Assembly (NCBI GenBank): GCA_964596775.1
Contig: CAZQVN010000006.1
Coordinates: 62,001 to 126,000, forward strand
DNA length: 64,000 nucleotides
From: CAZQVN01 sp964596775
Lineage (GTDB): Bacteria > Eisenbacteria > RBG-16-71-46 > JABDJR01 > JAWXBZ01
Reading direction: 5' to 3'
Part shown: positions 53,304 through 61,146 of the stretch, in pieces
Layout of the letters: each line of letters starts with the position of its first letter
Position numbering within the stretch: the stretch's first letter is position 1
Position numbers and translations under genes: made by a program
Notes under the pieces: generated by a model
What the model saw: the letters and a program-made list of their open reading frames with translations, nothing else
What the model was told of the DNA's origin: nothing
The model's database searches: none

Positions 53304-54212
53304 TCAGCTCGAGACCGTCGCAACCACCGCCCCCGGTGCGGGACTTGTCCGTGAAGGGGGCGGGATCCGTCCGCCGGTCGGGCCCCGGGGCGTTTCCCCC
53401 GCGGTCACGGGCGGCTGCACGGACAGTTCCCGGTTGCCGCGATCCAGCTGGACCGCCCAGTCCACCACCGCCCTGTCGGAGGAGAGGGAGGCGACGTGGA
53501 ACTTGGCGTAGAAACCATCCGCCGTCAGCACGGCGTAGGTGTGACCCGGGATCAGTTCGACCCGGCCGGCGGGCGACCATCCCCCGTCGGGGGCCCAGTC
53601 GAGGTCGACCATGGGCATGTAACCCATGTCCTGGATGCGTGTCCGGGTCGACACGGCATGCATGCACGCTCCATCCGGCCCGCTCCCCTGAAAGTAGATA
53701 TCCGTTCCGGGATCCTCCGGAGCCTGGATCGTGAACTCCGAGAAGTCGTACCCGGACTCCCAGGGCCGGTGCGAAGCGCTGCGGAGCGTCAGGTTGCGCC
53801 CCTCCGGACGCGGCGTGTCGAACACGTCCTCGTAGGAGAGTTCGCTCTCGTTCCCGCACCCGTCGTAGGCCGCCACCGCATAGAAGTAGGTGTGGCCGTT
53901 CCGCGCGCCGTAGTCCACGAATCTCGGCTGACGCGTGTCGCCGAGTTCGTCGTACGGCCCTTCGGCGCGGCGGCTGACATAGACACGATAACCCCTCACG
54001 TCTTCGTCGCGACTTTCCAGCCAGGTGAGGGTTACTCGACCGTCACCGGTCGTCGACCGCACACCGGCCGGTCGGACGGGGGCGATATGGTCGCCGTACC
54101 AGCCGTCATGACAGCAGTCGTCATCGATGCAGTCATCGCAACCGGCCAGAAAGGGAAGAAACGCGAGAGCCAGGACGGAACAGACACTGCGCACACTCTT
54201 GAGACTCTTCAT
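53304..54212 (-). CDS. Lipoprotein with fibronectin type III-like domain
   Basis: A 302-residue exported protein. The signal ends in a lipobox (CSVLALAFLPFLAGC), followed by a Cys/Asp-rich stretch (DDCIDDDCCHDGWYGD). Residues 45-130 form an FN3-like domain (RVTLTWLESRDEDVRGYRVYVSRRAEGPY, NGHTYFYAVAAYDGCGNES). A second beta region and a Pro/Thr-rich tail complete it. GGAGGTG precedes the ATG. A possible sigma-54 promoter lies upstream. Role unknown; it sits upstream of the M6 protease on the same strand, 289 bases away. Confidence 0.7.
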   Translation of the reverse strand: MKSLKSVRSVCSVLALAFLPFLAGCDDCIDDDCCHDGWYGDHIAPVRPAGVRSTTGDGRVTLTWLESRDEDVRGYRVYVSRRAEGPYDELGDTRQPRFVDYGARNGHTYFYAVAAYDGCGNESELSYEDVFDTPRPEGRNLTLRSASHRPWESGYDFSEFTIQAPEDPGTDIYFQGSGPDGACMHAVSTRTRIQDMGYMPMVDLDWAPDGGWSPAGRVELIPGHTYAVLTADGFYAKFHVASLSSDRAVVDWAVQLDRGNRELSVQPPVTAGETPRGPTGGRIPPPSRTSPAPGAVVATVSS

Positions 54213-54241
54213 GGGTCACCTCCGGGTCTGACTCCATGAAC

Positions 54242-54257
54242 TGCAAGGATGAGACCA
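54242..54257 (-). promoter_or_regulatory. Possible sigma-54 promoter of the FN3 lipoprotein
   Basis: Minus strand TGG-N8-TTGCA keeps the invariant GG and GC ten bases apart and the full TTGCA, but lacks the CAC of the -24 box. Predicted start near 54230, 18 bases from the ATG, leaves room for the Shine-Dalgarno. Confidence 0.3.
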
Positions 54258-54375
54258 GAGTGCCCCAACATCACAAAATGTTTATTTACAACGGATTACA
54301 GGAAGAAACAGCCTGGCCGCCACTTCGTCGGCGCTCCGCGGGTGACGCGGTGTCGCAACAGCCGGCCGGAAAAGA

Positions 54376-54405
54376 GAAAGGCCCGGACGGGTGTCCGAGC
54401 CTTTC
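54376..54405 (-). terminator. Rho-independent terminator of the AAA+ ATPase transcript
   Basis: Minus-strand hairpin with arms 54399-54405 and 54376-54382, extended inside by five more pairs after one mismatch, followed by TCTTTTCC. It lies about 150 bases after the AAA+ stop codon. Confidence 0.6.
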
Positions 54406-54495
54406 AAGAACAGGATGCCGGTTAACTTCTGGAACCAGCCTGGACATCCCCCATTGGACGGTCTGTGAGCCAGAAGCCGGCATCCTCTTTTATAT

Positions 54496-54517
54496 GGGAG
54501 GTGGTGCCTCCCTTTTT
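54496..54517 (+). terminator. Rho-independent terminator on the plus strand
   Basis: GGGAGG / CCTCCC stem (54496-54501, 54507-54512) with a five-base loop and TTTTT at 54513-54517. No plus-strand protein gene precedes it within 10 kb, which argues that a non-coding plus-strand transcript ends here. Confidence 0.6.
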
Positions 54518-54554
54518 CTGAACGCCGTCTCCCGGACGGCGGAACCCTCGCTCC

Positions 54555-56006
54555 CTAGGAAAAGGAATATCCGCTGGATCTTCCGAAGCCGATCGAGCGG
54601 CTCTTTCTGAAACCGGCCCGCTCGCGTTCCGCGGCCCTCTCGAAGTCGGCCATCGTCACGCGGGCCTGCTTTCCTCCGCCGCGCCGCGCGGCGGCGCGAA
54701 GAGCCGCAACGACGATGTTCTTGATGTGTCCTCCGGCGAGCGCAAAGCGTTCCGCCAGGACGGGAATATCCACGTCGGCATCCAGCGGAACACGCCGTGA
54801 GATCAGTCCTCGCCAGATCCTTTCCCTGTCGGACGCCTCGGGAATCCCGAACACGACCGTGCTGGCGATGCGTCGCGCCAGTCCCTCGTCGAGCGATGTC
54901 TCCCGATTGGTGGTCAGGATGCAGAGCCCCTCGAAGTTCTCCAGTTCCTGGAGGAGAAGGCTGACCTGCCGGTTGTAGGCGCGGTCGTTGTAGTGGCCAC
55001 CGTCGAGCCGTCCGGCGAGAATCGCGTCGGATTCGTCGAGCAGAAGCACGGCGCCCGCTTCGGCAGCGGCCCGGAAAACCTGGACGATGTTCTTTTCCGT
55101 TTCACCGATCCACTTGCTTTCGAGCTGCGAGTAGTCGGCCACGAGCAGCTTCCGGCCCAGCGTTCCGGCCATGGCTTCCGCCGTCATCGTCTTGCCCGTT
55201 CCCGGGATTCCCGAGAACAGCGCCACGACACCGCGCCCCTTTTCCAGGAGGTGGCCAAGTTCCCAGTCGTCCATCAGGACCTTTCCGTCCCGGACCTGCC
55301 AGATGATGTCCTCGATCGACGCGCGGGCGTCGGCGTCCAGGACGACCTTGTCCAGGGAGAATCGGGGCTCGATGATGCGGAAAGGGCCTTCCAGCAGGGC
55401 CTCGGCGGCCAGCGATGCATGGTCGGATCCGACCGACCTGCCTCCGAGGATTCCGCGGAGCGTCTTTTCGGCGACCTCGTAGTTGGCGCGCAGGAAATTG
55501 TTCCCTTCCTCCTCCTGAACGCAGCGCACCAGTCCCTCGGAAATCAGGACCGAACCGGGCGTCAGGTAGCGCGATGCCTTGAGGGCCTCGACGGAGCTGG
55601 CGTGCAGGAGATTGAGAATATCGTTGCCGCAGGTCATGCGGGTCTGGTTCTTGCCGGCCGACTCGTTATAAAGGAGAACGAGGAGAATCTTCACCTCGTC
55701 TTCGGACAGGCCGTGCGCCTGGGCAAAGGCGTCGATCTGGAAACGGGTCCCGGCCTTCTCGCTTTCCCGCTTGCGCGAGGCGATCGCTTCTTCCTTGCGG
55801 CCGATGGACTTGTCCAGGTCGTAGTAGATCTCGAGGATATGGCTGCGGTCCGACCGCCCGTGACGTTCCGCGTAGCGGGACATACGTTCGGTTTCCATGG
55901 CTTCGGTTCGCAGCGTGTAGGCATCGCAGCGGAGCCGGATGAGTTCAAAGCAGTCGGCGAGGTAGTCGAACTGGTCACCGTAGGTTCTAACGGCTTCGCG
56001 ACTCAT
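54555..56006 (-). CDS. AAA+ ATPase (CDC48/eCIS-ATPase-like) with winged-helix-like N-terminal region
   Basis: A 483-residue cytosolic protein. The N-terminal 230 residues are helical with a winged-helix look (FAQAHGLSEDEVKILLVLLYNE ... LKASRYLTPGSVLISEGLVR). The AAA+ domain starts near 265, with Walker A FSGIPGTGKT, YSQLESKWIGETEKN, Walker B VLLLDESDAIL, sensor 1 LCILTTN and an arginine finger (EGLARRIASTVVF). The closest look is to the AAA+ proteins that accompany contractile injection systems and some CDC48-like remodelers, but no other injection-system gene is present. ATG at 56006 is chosen by domain onset. A sigma-54 promoter lies about 160 bases upstream. Confidence 0.85.
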   Translation of the reverse strand: MSREAVRTYGDQFDYLADCFELIRLRCDAYTLRTEAMETERMSRYAERHGRSDRSHILEIYYDLDKSIGRKEEAIASRKRESEKAGTRFQIDAFAQAHGLSEDEVKILLVLLYNESAGKNQTRMTCGNDILNLLHASSVEALKASRYLTPGSVLISEGLVRCVQEEEGNNFLRANYEVAEKTLRGILGGRSVGSDHASLAAEALLEGPFRIIEPRFSLDKVVLDADARASIEDIIWQVRDGKVLMDDWELGHLLEKGRGVVALFSGIPGTGKTMTAEAMAGTLGRKLLVADYSQLESKWIGETEKNIVQVFRAAAEAGAVLLLDESDAILAGRLDGGHYNDRAYNRQVSLLLQELENFEGLCILTTNRETSLDEGLARRIASTVVFGIPEASDRERIWRGLISRRVPLDADVDIPVLAERFALAGGHIKNIVVAALRAAARRGGGKQARVTMADFERAAERERAGFRKSRSIGFGRSSGYSFS

Positions 56007-56166
56007 CCTGGACACCCCTTTCTCTCCGGACAACTTTCGAGAGGGGAAGGCACCCGCCGCTCGGGCACTGAAGTTCGGCATTGGGGGCGTTGCGAGGCGA
56101 ATCCACCGAATCCTCAGGCCCGATCGGCCGCGGTGCTTGGAGGTCCCCCCTCCGATGCCTGATCCT

Positions 56167-56182
56167 TGCATGACCCGTGCCA
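56167..56182 (-). promoter_or_regulatory. Sigma-54 promoter of the AAA+ ATPase gene
   Basis: On the minus strand TGGCAC-N5-ATGCA matches the consensus TGGCAC-N5-TTGCA at all but one position, and the invariant GG and GC are exactly ten bases apart. Predicted start near 56155 gives a leader of about 150 bases. Confidence 0.6.
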
Positions 56183-56219
56183 CGCAGGCTCATTCCGGAA
56201 ACCCAGGGATTTCGAGAGC

Positions 56220-56233
56220 CGCAACTTGTTGCG
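56220..56233. promoter_or_regulatory. Palindrome upstream of the sigma-54 promoter (candidate activator site)
   Basis: CGCAAC-TT-GTTGCG, a perfect 6-2-6 palindrome centred about 71 bases upstream of the predicted start of the AAA+ transcript, a reasonable distance for a bound sigma-54 activator. Confidence 0.4.
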
Positions 56234-56405
56234 ATAGAGATGATTAGCGATAATAAAAAGGACGGGGGACTCGAGCGGTTCGGTGGGTAGGAACGCTTCA
56301 AATACGAAACATGGTTACCACCCGCACGGGCAATATGTTTACAAAGCGTTGCAAACGAAAGGCTTGGGCCTGTAAAAAAGTTTTATAGCTGCGGGAGGGG
56401 GCGGA

Positions 56406-59400
56406 TCAGCGGCTCGAGCGTCGCTCGAGACCCAGTTCCTTGATCTTCTTGAGCAGGCAGGGATAGCTGACCTTGAGATCGCGCGCCGCCTGGGACTTGT
56501 TCCATGAGGACTTGGCCAGCGCTTCGCCGATCACCCTGCGCTCGGTGCGGGCCACCTCGTCCCTGAGGCTGGCCAGTGGCCCTCCGTTGGGCTGGGGCGC
56601 CGTCGTGTTCCGATCCTGGGGAACCGCATCGAGACCGATGGGCTCGTTCTCCTCGGCGAGGACGACAATCCGGCGGATGGTCTTTTCCAGTTCGCGCACA
56701 TTCCCGCGCCAGTCCTGTTCCTTCAGGGAATCGAGGGCCTCGGGAAGCAGTTCTATCGTTCCCTTGCCGTACTGGGCGCTGAACTTCCTGAGGAAATAGT
56801 CCACCAGCAACGGAATGTCGTCGCGGCGTTCGCGCAGCGGCGGCACCTTGAGAATGAAGTCGTTGAGCCGATAGTACAGATCTTCCAGGAACCGCCCCGA
56901 ACGGATCCGGTCCTTGAGGTCGGCGTTCGTGGCGCAGAGAACGCGCGTATCCACGGTTTCCCACTTCGTGGACCCGACGGGCCGTATCTCCTTCTTGTCC
57001 AGGACGTGAAGGAGCTTCGCCTGCAGGGTTTCCGTCGTCTTGTCCACTTCATCGAGGAACAGGGTTCCGCCGGCCGCTTCCTTGAAGAGGCCGGTCTTTT
57101 CCCGCACAGCCCCGGTAAAGGCGCCCTGAACGTGACCGAAGAGCTCGCTCTCCAGCAGCTGTTCCGGAAGGGCCGCGCAGTTGACCTGGATGAACGGCCG
57201 CTCCCCGCGCGAACTCTGATTGTGGATTGCCTGAGCGATGAGACCCTTGCCGGTGCCGGTCTCCCCCTCGATCAGAACGCTCGCGGGACAGTCGGCCAGC
57301 TTGTCCACCATGCGGAGGATCTCGATCATCCGCGGATTGTTGGTGATGATATCCGGGTGCGGCGGACTCCACAGCTGGCTCTTCAGGGTCCTGTTTTCCT
57401 GGAGCAGCTCCTTCCGCTGCGATTCGAGCACGGAGAGAGCGGCCAGGTTGGAAACGAGCGTCAGCAGATTGATTTCGCCCTGGTTGAACGCACCGAGCGC
57501 ATTGCCCCGAAGCCGGTCGACATAGAACACGCCGGGACCACCGGAAGGAAGCGCGAGCGGCAGGACAGCGAGAGTCCGGACCCGCTCGAGGGCTCCGACA
57601 TCCTCGCCGGTGAACCGCGGATCCGCGGACAACTTGCTGACCAGGACCGGGCGATTCTCGAGCATGGCGTCCTTGAGGATTCGTCCCAGTCGCGTTCGCA
57701 GCGCTTCGGCTTCCCCCTCTTCGAACCCGGCCTCGCCGAAAATCCGGAGGCTGGCGGGCGAGTCGCCGAAGGCAAGGAACCCGCGATCACTCTGGGTGCG
57801 CGACACACCGAGCCGGACGAGTTCGCCGAGCGCGGTCGCGACGTCGTTGTTCCCCTGGAACAGCCGGGCGAGTTCGCGGAAGGAGTCGATGCCTCCTCCC
57901 GCCCGGACCCAGCGGGATGCGTAGGCGTCCTCCACATCGCGGCGCAGCCTGAGAATGCGGGTCCACAGCCCGGGCTCCACATCTTCGTTCGTCAGCCCCA
58001 TCGAGCGATCGAGGTACATGATCGCCTCGTCGAAGTTGTCGTGGTCGAAATGGTGACGGGCCACTTCATAGGCGGCAATCGCGGCGTAGCCGCGCGAATC
58101 GAGGGACAGGAAGATCCCGAAGGCCTGTTTCAGGAGGTCCGTGGCGCGATCCTGCGGCTGGTCCTCGAGCTTGCCGATGCGCATGACCGTCAGCGCCAGC
58201 TCGAACGATTCGCTGATCCGGGTCAGCGAATCGACGGCTTCGCCGAGGAACTGTTCCGCCTCGCGCGACCGGCCGAGCGACGCGTAGGCAAGTCCGACGA
58301 GCCGGCAGGTGATCGCTCGCTCGTACTGGTCGTCCATGCGGGACGCGGAGGACAGGGCCCGCTGCCCGAGGGTCAGGGCTTCCTCGGCACGCCCCTGCCC
58401 GAGCCGGACTTCGCCGAGACGCCGGCAGATTTCGTTGACGAGGTCGCCGAGCGGGGCGATTTCCTCCGCCCGGGCCAGCGCACGGGTCAGGTGCTCCGCG
58501 GACAGGTCGTACTCTTCCCGGTCGAGATGGAGTTCGCCGAGAAATTCCATGGCCAGGACGGACTCGCGGGAGTAGTCGTTTTCCTCGGCCTTTTCCAGCG
58601 CGGCCTCGTACAGTTCCAGCGCCGCATCCCAGCGGCGGCGCCGCCGTTCGAGGTTTCCGAGCGCCAGGCAGTTGCGGACGAAGCAGCTGGTGATGCCGAG
58701 TTCACGACTCAGCTGGCGGCTCCTGTTGAGGAACTCTTCGGCGAGCACCCAGTCGCCCAGCTTGAAGTGCACGATCCCCAGGTTCTGCCGGATCAGCGCC
58801 GACAGCGTGGCGATGGCGTGCTTTTCGGAAAGTTCGAGGGCGCCGTTCAGGCAACGGATGGATTCGCGCCAGTTGCAGGCGTCCTTGTGAATCAGTCCGA
58901 GATTGTTCAGCGAACGGGCCACCCCGGATTCGTCGTCGACCCGGCGGAACGTGGACAGGGCGCTGGTGAAGTACTGGACGGCCTTTTCCTTGTCGCCGAG
59001 GCGCCCGAGAATGACGCCGAGCGCGAGCTCGATTTCGCCGAGCGCGGCATTCTCGCCGGTGCCCCGGAGCAGCTTGTAGGCCAGCTCGCAGTAACGCTGG
59101 GCGCGGACATACCGGCCCATCTGGAGCAGAATGTTCCCGCGGAGCGAGTAGAGCTTGCCGAGCTGCAGGGAATCGCGTCGGGTGCGGAGGTCGACCTTGG
59201 CCTGGTCGAGGTACTCGATGGCCTTCTGGAATTCCCCCCGGGACTTGTGGCACCGGGCGGCCTTGATATCGAGCAGGCCCTTCTCATACTCGTGGCCGTA
59301 GCGAGGCAGCGCAGAACGAGCGTGGCCGTACGACTCGAGCGCCGCCGAGAAGTTTTCGGAACGGAAATAGAAATCGCCGAGATCCATCAGACGGGAGACT

Positions 59401-59483
59401 TCATCCTGATCGCGGGACGACGTCTCACCCATCGGGCGCTGATTCCGGCGGCTCCTCAGGTTTTTTTTGGCTTGATCCTTCAT
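56406..59483 (-). CDS. Sigma-54-dependent activator with TPR sensor, GAF domain, AAA+ and Fis-type DNA-binding domain
   Basis: A 1025-residue cytosolic regulator. About 500 N-terminal residues are TPR-like helices (LMDLGDFYFRSENFSAALESYGHAR, LNNLGLIHKDACNWRESIRCLNGALEL, CLALGNLERRRRRWDAALELYEAALEKA). A GAF-like domain follows (about 560-700; FLAFGDSPASLRIFGEAG, VRTLAVLPLALPSGGPGVFYVDRLRG). The AAA+ domain has Walker A GETGTGKG, the sigma-54 contact GAFTGA and Walker B GTLFLDEVDK; the C-terminus is a helix-turn-helix (NKSQAARDLKVSYPCLLKKIKELGLE). There is no receiver domain, so activity should respond to protein partners at the TPRs and a ligand at the GAF. ATG at 59483 is used; a run of eight A follows within the first ten codons. 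Its likely target is the AAA+ gene next to it. Confidence 0.9.
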   Translation of the reverse strand: MKDQAKKNLRSRRNQRPMGETSSRDQDEVSRLMDLGDFYFRSENFSAALESYGHARSALPRYGHEYEKGLLDIKAARCHKSRGEFQKAIEYLDQAKVDLRTRRDSLQLGKLYSLRGNILLQMGRYVRAQRYCELAYKLLRGTGENAALGEIELALGVILGRLGDKEKAVQYFTSALSTFRRVDDESGVARSLNNLGLIHKDACNWRESIRCLNGALELSEKHAIATLSALIRQNLGIVHFKLGDWVLAEEFLNRSRQLSRELGITSCFVRNCLALGNLERRRRRWDAALELYEAALEKAEENDYSRESVLAMEFLGELHLDREEYDLSAEHLTRALARAEEIAPLGDLVNEICRRLGEVRLGQGRAEEALTLGQRALSSASRMDDQYERAITCRLVGLAYASLGRSREAEQFLGEAVDSLTRISESFELALTVMRIGKLEDQPQDRATDLLKQAFGIFLSLDSRGYAAIAAYEVARHHFDHDNFDEAIMYLDRSMGLTNEDVEPGLWTRILRLRRDVEDAYASRWVRAGGGIDSFRELARLFQGNNDVATALGELVRLGVSRTQSDRGFLAFGDSPASLRIFGEAGFEEGEAEALRTRLGRILKDAMLENRPVLVSKLSADPRFTGEDVGALERVRTLAVLPLALPSGGPGVFYVDRLRGNALGAFNQGEINLLTLVSNLAALSVLESQRKELLQENRTLKSQLWSPPHPDIITNNPRMIEILRMVDKLADCPASVLIEGETGTGKGLIAQAIHNQSSRGERPFIQVNCAALPEQLLESELFGHVQGAFTGAVREKTGLFKEAAGGTLFLDEVDKTTETLQAKLLHVLDKKEIRPVGSTKWETVDTRVLCATNADLKDRIRSGRFLEDLYYRLNDFILKVPPLRERRDDIPLLVDYFLRKFSAQYGKGTIELLPEALDSLKEQDWRGNVRELEKTIRRIVVLAEENEPIGLDAVPQDRNTTAPQPNGGPLASLRDEVARTERRVIGEALAKSSWNKSQAARDLKVSYPCLLKKIKELGLERRSSR

Positions 59484-59561
59484 GGCCTGCAAACGCCCCA
59501 AAGACCAAAGACGAACGCGCACTCGGGAAGTCGAGTGTGCGTCCGGACCAGGTTCGCTATT

Positions 59562-59885
59562 TTAGTTCCTGCCTCCCACCAGATCGATGATGGACCTCAG
59601 CGCCAGTTCGATCGCGGACCAGATCGTCGGTTCCTCCTCTTTCGGCTGCCGGATGCCGTCGCCGCCTGTGGCGTAGTCATCGGGGTCACCGACAGAGTTG
59701 CTCTGGACGATTGGTGTTATGCGACCTTGCTCGACGGTGGTCGAACCACCGCCGGACTGAGCCTGCTGAGCAACCGGATCCGAACTCGGACCGGCCGCCG
59801 ACTCTGGGATGGGAAGGAGGCTCGCGATTGCCCACACGAGTACTGTCACGCCTAGGATGAGTTTCGGGGCTCTCTTGAACAGCAT
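59562..59885 (-). CDS. Small exported protein of unknown function
   Basis: A 107-residue protein with a signal peptide or membrane anchor (KLILGVTVLVWAIASLLPIPESAAG). The rest is low in complexity and rich in Gly, Ser, Gln and Asp (DPVAQQAQSGGGSTTVEQG, DPDDYATGGDGIRQPKEEE) and ends with a helix (WSAIELALRSIIDLVGG). AAGGAG lies nine bases before the ATG at 59885; a TTG at 59903 is a poorer choice. Upstream it has a sigma-70-like promoter and a consensus CRP/FNR-type palindrome. No family recognised. Confidence 0.6.
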   Translation of the reverse strand: MLFKRAPKLILGVTVLVWAIASLLPIPESAAGPSSDPVAQQAQSGGGSTTVEQGRITPIVQSNSVGDPDDYATGGDGIRQPKEEEPTIWSAIELALRSIIDLVGGRN

Positions 59886-60058
59886 AATCGTCGACTCCTT
59901 CAAACGCGAACGGACAGGTGACCGGGATCGCCCCGGCCATACAGAAGGATTCGCCTCGCAATGGTGCTGGAGATTGGTGTTTCCCCCCCGGGAAACAGGG
60001 ATTGATCAGCGGATTCACGGAATGGTGCTGCGGATGTTGTTGATCACTCCCCGTCAAC

Positions 60059-60087
60059 AGTATAGGGACCCCTGGCGAGAACTGCAA
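60059..60087 (-). promoter_or_regulatory. Sigma-70-like promoter of the small exported protein
   Basis: Minus-strand TTGCAG (-35, 60082-60087) and TATACT (-10, 60059-60064) with an exact 17-base spacer. Predicted start near 60052 leaves a leader of about 165 bases. Confidence 0.5.
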
Positions 60088-60097
60088 ACAATCGTTG

Positions 60098-60117
60098 CTT
60101 GTGAAGAATTTCACAAG
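60098..60117. promoter_or_regulatory. CRP/FNR-family operator palindrome
   Basis: A perfect 8-4-8 palindrome containing TGTGA-N6-TCACA, the textbook CRP half-sites. Its centre is about 55 bases upstream of the predicted transcription start of the small exported protein, a place expected for activation. Confidence 0.55.
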
Positions 60118-60165
60118 TGAAGAGATCCCAATGTTTTCGGGGGCACCACGAGTGCCGCTGCCGCA

Positions 60166-61107
60166 TCAGCCCAGCAGGAGCCTTCGGAGGATGAGTCCGT
60201 GCCGGAGGCCGTGGGCCGAAACCTGGAACGCCTCGATCCGGAATCCTTCGAGGATCCTCTCGAAGATGAGCGCTCCCCCCAGCACCACCGACGCTCTCCC
60301 CTCGCTCATTTGCCCGCCCTTCATGATTTCGGCCACATCCATGGAGGACCACTCCCTTATGACCCCATTCAGGGCCTCCCGGGTGACGGGCCTGCCGTGC
60401 ACGCCTGCCGGATCGTAGGGAACGACATGGTGAACCCAGGCCCCGATGGCACACGCGGTTCCACCGACCCCTATCCATCGGGCCCCGGCGGGAATCTTCC
60501 CTTTCAGGGAGAGGACGGGCTTGAGGCCGGCATCGATGTGAGCGCGGGCCTTTGCCAGCCCGGTTTCGGCGTGCGGGCCTGCCCCGAGGAACGACGCCGT
60601 GATCCGCAGAGCGCCCAGCGGAACGCTCCGGGCGGCCTGGAGGGCAACGCCCTCGCCGAAGACGACCTCCGTACTCCCCCCGCCCACGTCCAGGATCAGG
60701 GACACGCCGTGATCACCGGCATCTCCCCATCCCACGACGCCGAGATAGGACGCCTCGGCCTCATCCTCGGGTGAGAGGATGCGCACCTCGTGATCGAGGG
60801 CGCGGGAAAACGCGGCCGCCGTTTCCGCGCCGTTGGAGGCGGCACGGAACACCTCGGTTCCGGCGATGTCCACCTCGTCCGCGCCCGAGTTACGGGCTCG
60901 TTCCAGGCAGATCCGCAGGACCTCCTGAGTGCGCTCGGCATCCTCGGCGGCTATGGCTCCCGTTTCGGAGAGAGCCGCGCCGAGCCGGGTCACCTCTCCG
61001 AATTCGTCGAGGACCCGGATTTCGTCGTTTTCAAAGGCCACGCTGAACAATCGGACCGAATTCGTACCGACGTCGATCACCGCCAGACGCCTGGAAGCGT
61101 CGGTCAT
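60166..61107 (-). CDS. Ppx/GppA-family phosphatase (exopolyphosphatase-like)
   Basis: A 313-residue actin-fold phosphatase of the Ppx/GppA family, which acts on polyphosphate or pppGpp. The phosphate-1 motif is LAVIDVGTNSVRLFSV (near residues 8-23), EVFRAASNG and ILSPEDEAEASYLGV follow, the phosphate-2 motif is LILDVGGGSTEVVFG (near 134-148), and the C-terminal lobe has GVGGTACAIGAW. The length fits the short form without the HD-like extension of E. coli Ppx. GGGGAGGG precedes the ATG. It follows the ArsR gene by 39 bases. Confidence 0.88.
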   Translation of the reverse strand: MTDASRRLAVIDVGTNSVRLFSVAFENDEIRVLDEFGEVTRLGAALSETGAIAAEDAERTQEVLRICLERARNSGADEVDIAGTEVFRAASNGAETAAAFSRALDHEVRILSPEDEAEASYLGVVGWGDAGDHGVSLILDVGGGSTEVVFGEGVALQAARSVPLGALRITASFLGAGPHAETGLAKARAHIDAGLKPVLSLKGKIPAGARWIGVGGTACAIGAWVHHVVPYDPAGVHGRPVTREALNGVIREWSSMDVAEIMKGGQMSEGRASVVLGGALIFERILEGFRIEAFQVSAHGLRHGLILRRLLLG

Positions 61108-61146
61108 GAGCCCTCCCCTGGCTTTGGAGAAGTCGTTCCTGTCCGT

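Larger units (their letters stand above)
54376..54517. ncRNA. Candidate small structured RNA, orientation undecided
   Basis: Three stacked structures: a hairpin with 7-bp outer and 5-bp inner stems (54376-54405); a long stem (10-bp arm 54412-54421 with 54477-54486, four-base bulge, 7-bp arm 54426-54432 with 54470-54476) closing a 37-base loop; and a 6-bp hairpin plus T5 (54496-54517). The last is a terminator on the plus strand. The first, followed on the minus strand by TCTTTT, is a terminator on the minus strand. A plus-strand RNA would therefore begin near 54370 and end at 54517; alternatively the long stem is the 3' end of the AAA+ mRNA. It does not match 6S, SRP or tmRNA as far as I can tell. 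Confidence 0.35.
54213..54554. other. 342-base intergenic region with structured RNA candidate
   Basis: Between the FN3 lipoprotein start and the AAA+ ATPase stop. It holds a hairpin at 54376-54405, a long stem at 54412-54486, a terminator at 54496-54517 and a further small hairpin (GCCGTC...GACGGC, 54524-54540). The left 80 bases (54213-54300) hold the possible sigma-54 promoter. No open frame in it looks coding. Confidence 0.6.
56007..56405. other. 399-base intergenic region upstream of the AAA+ gene
   Basis: Contains the sigma-54 promoter (56167-56182), a 14-bp palindrome (56220-56233) and an AT-rich 3' flank of the activator gene around 56335-56390 with a T/A-rich run at 56378-56388. No open frame in it looks coding. 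Confidence 0.6.

Noticed and set aside
54555..56006. Marker of a contractile injection system or prophage
   Set aside because: The ATPase resembles those of injection systems, but no sheath, tube, baseplate or spike gene lies within the window.
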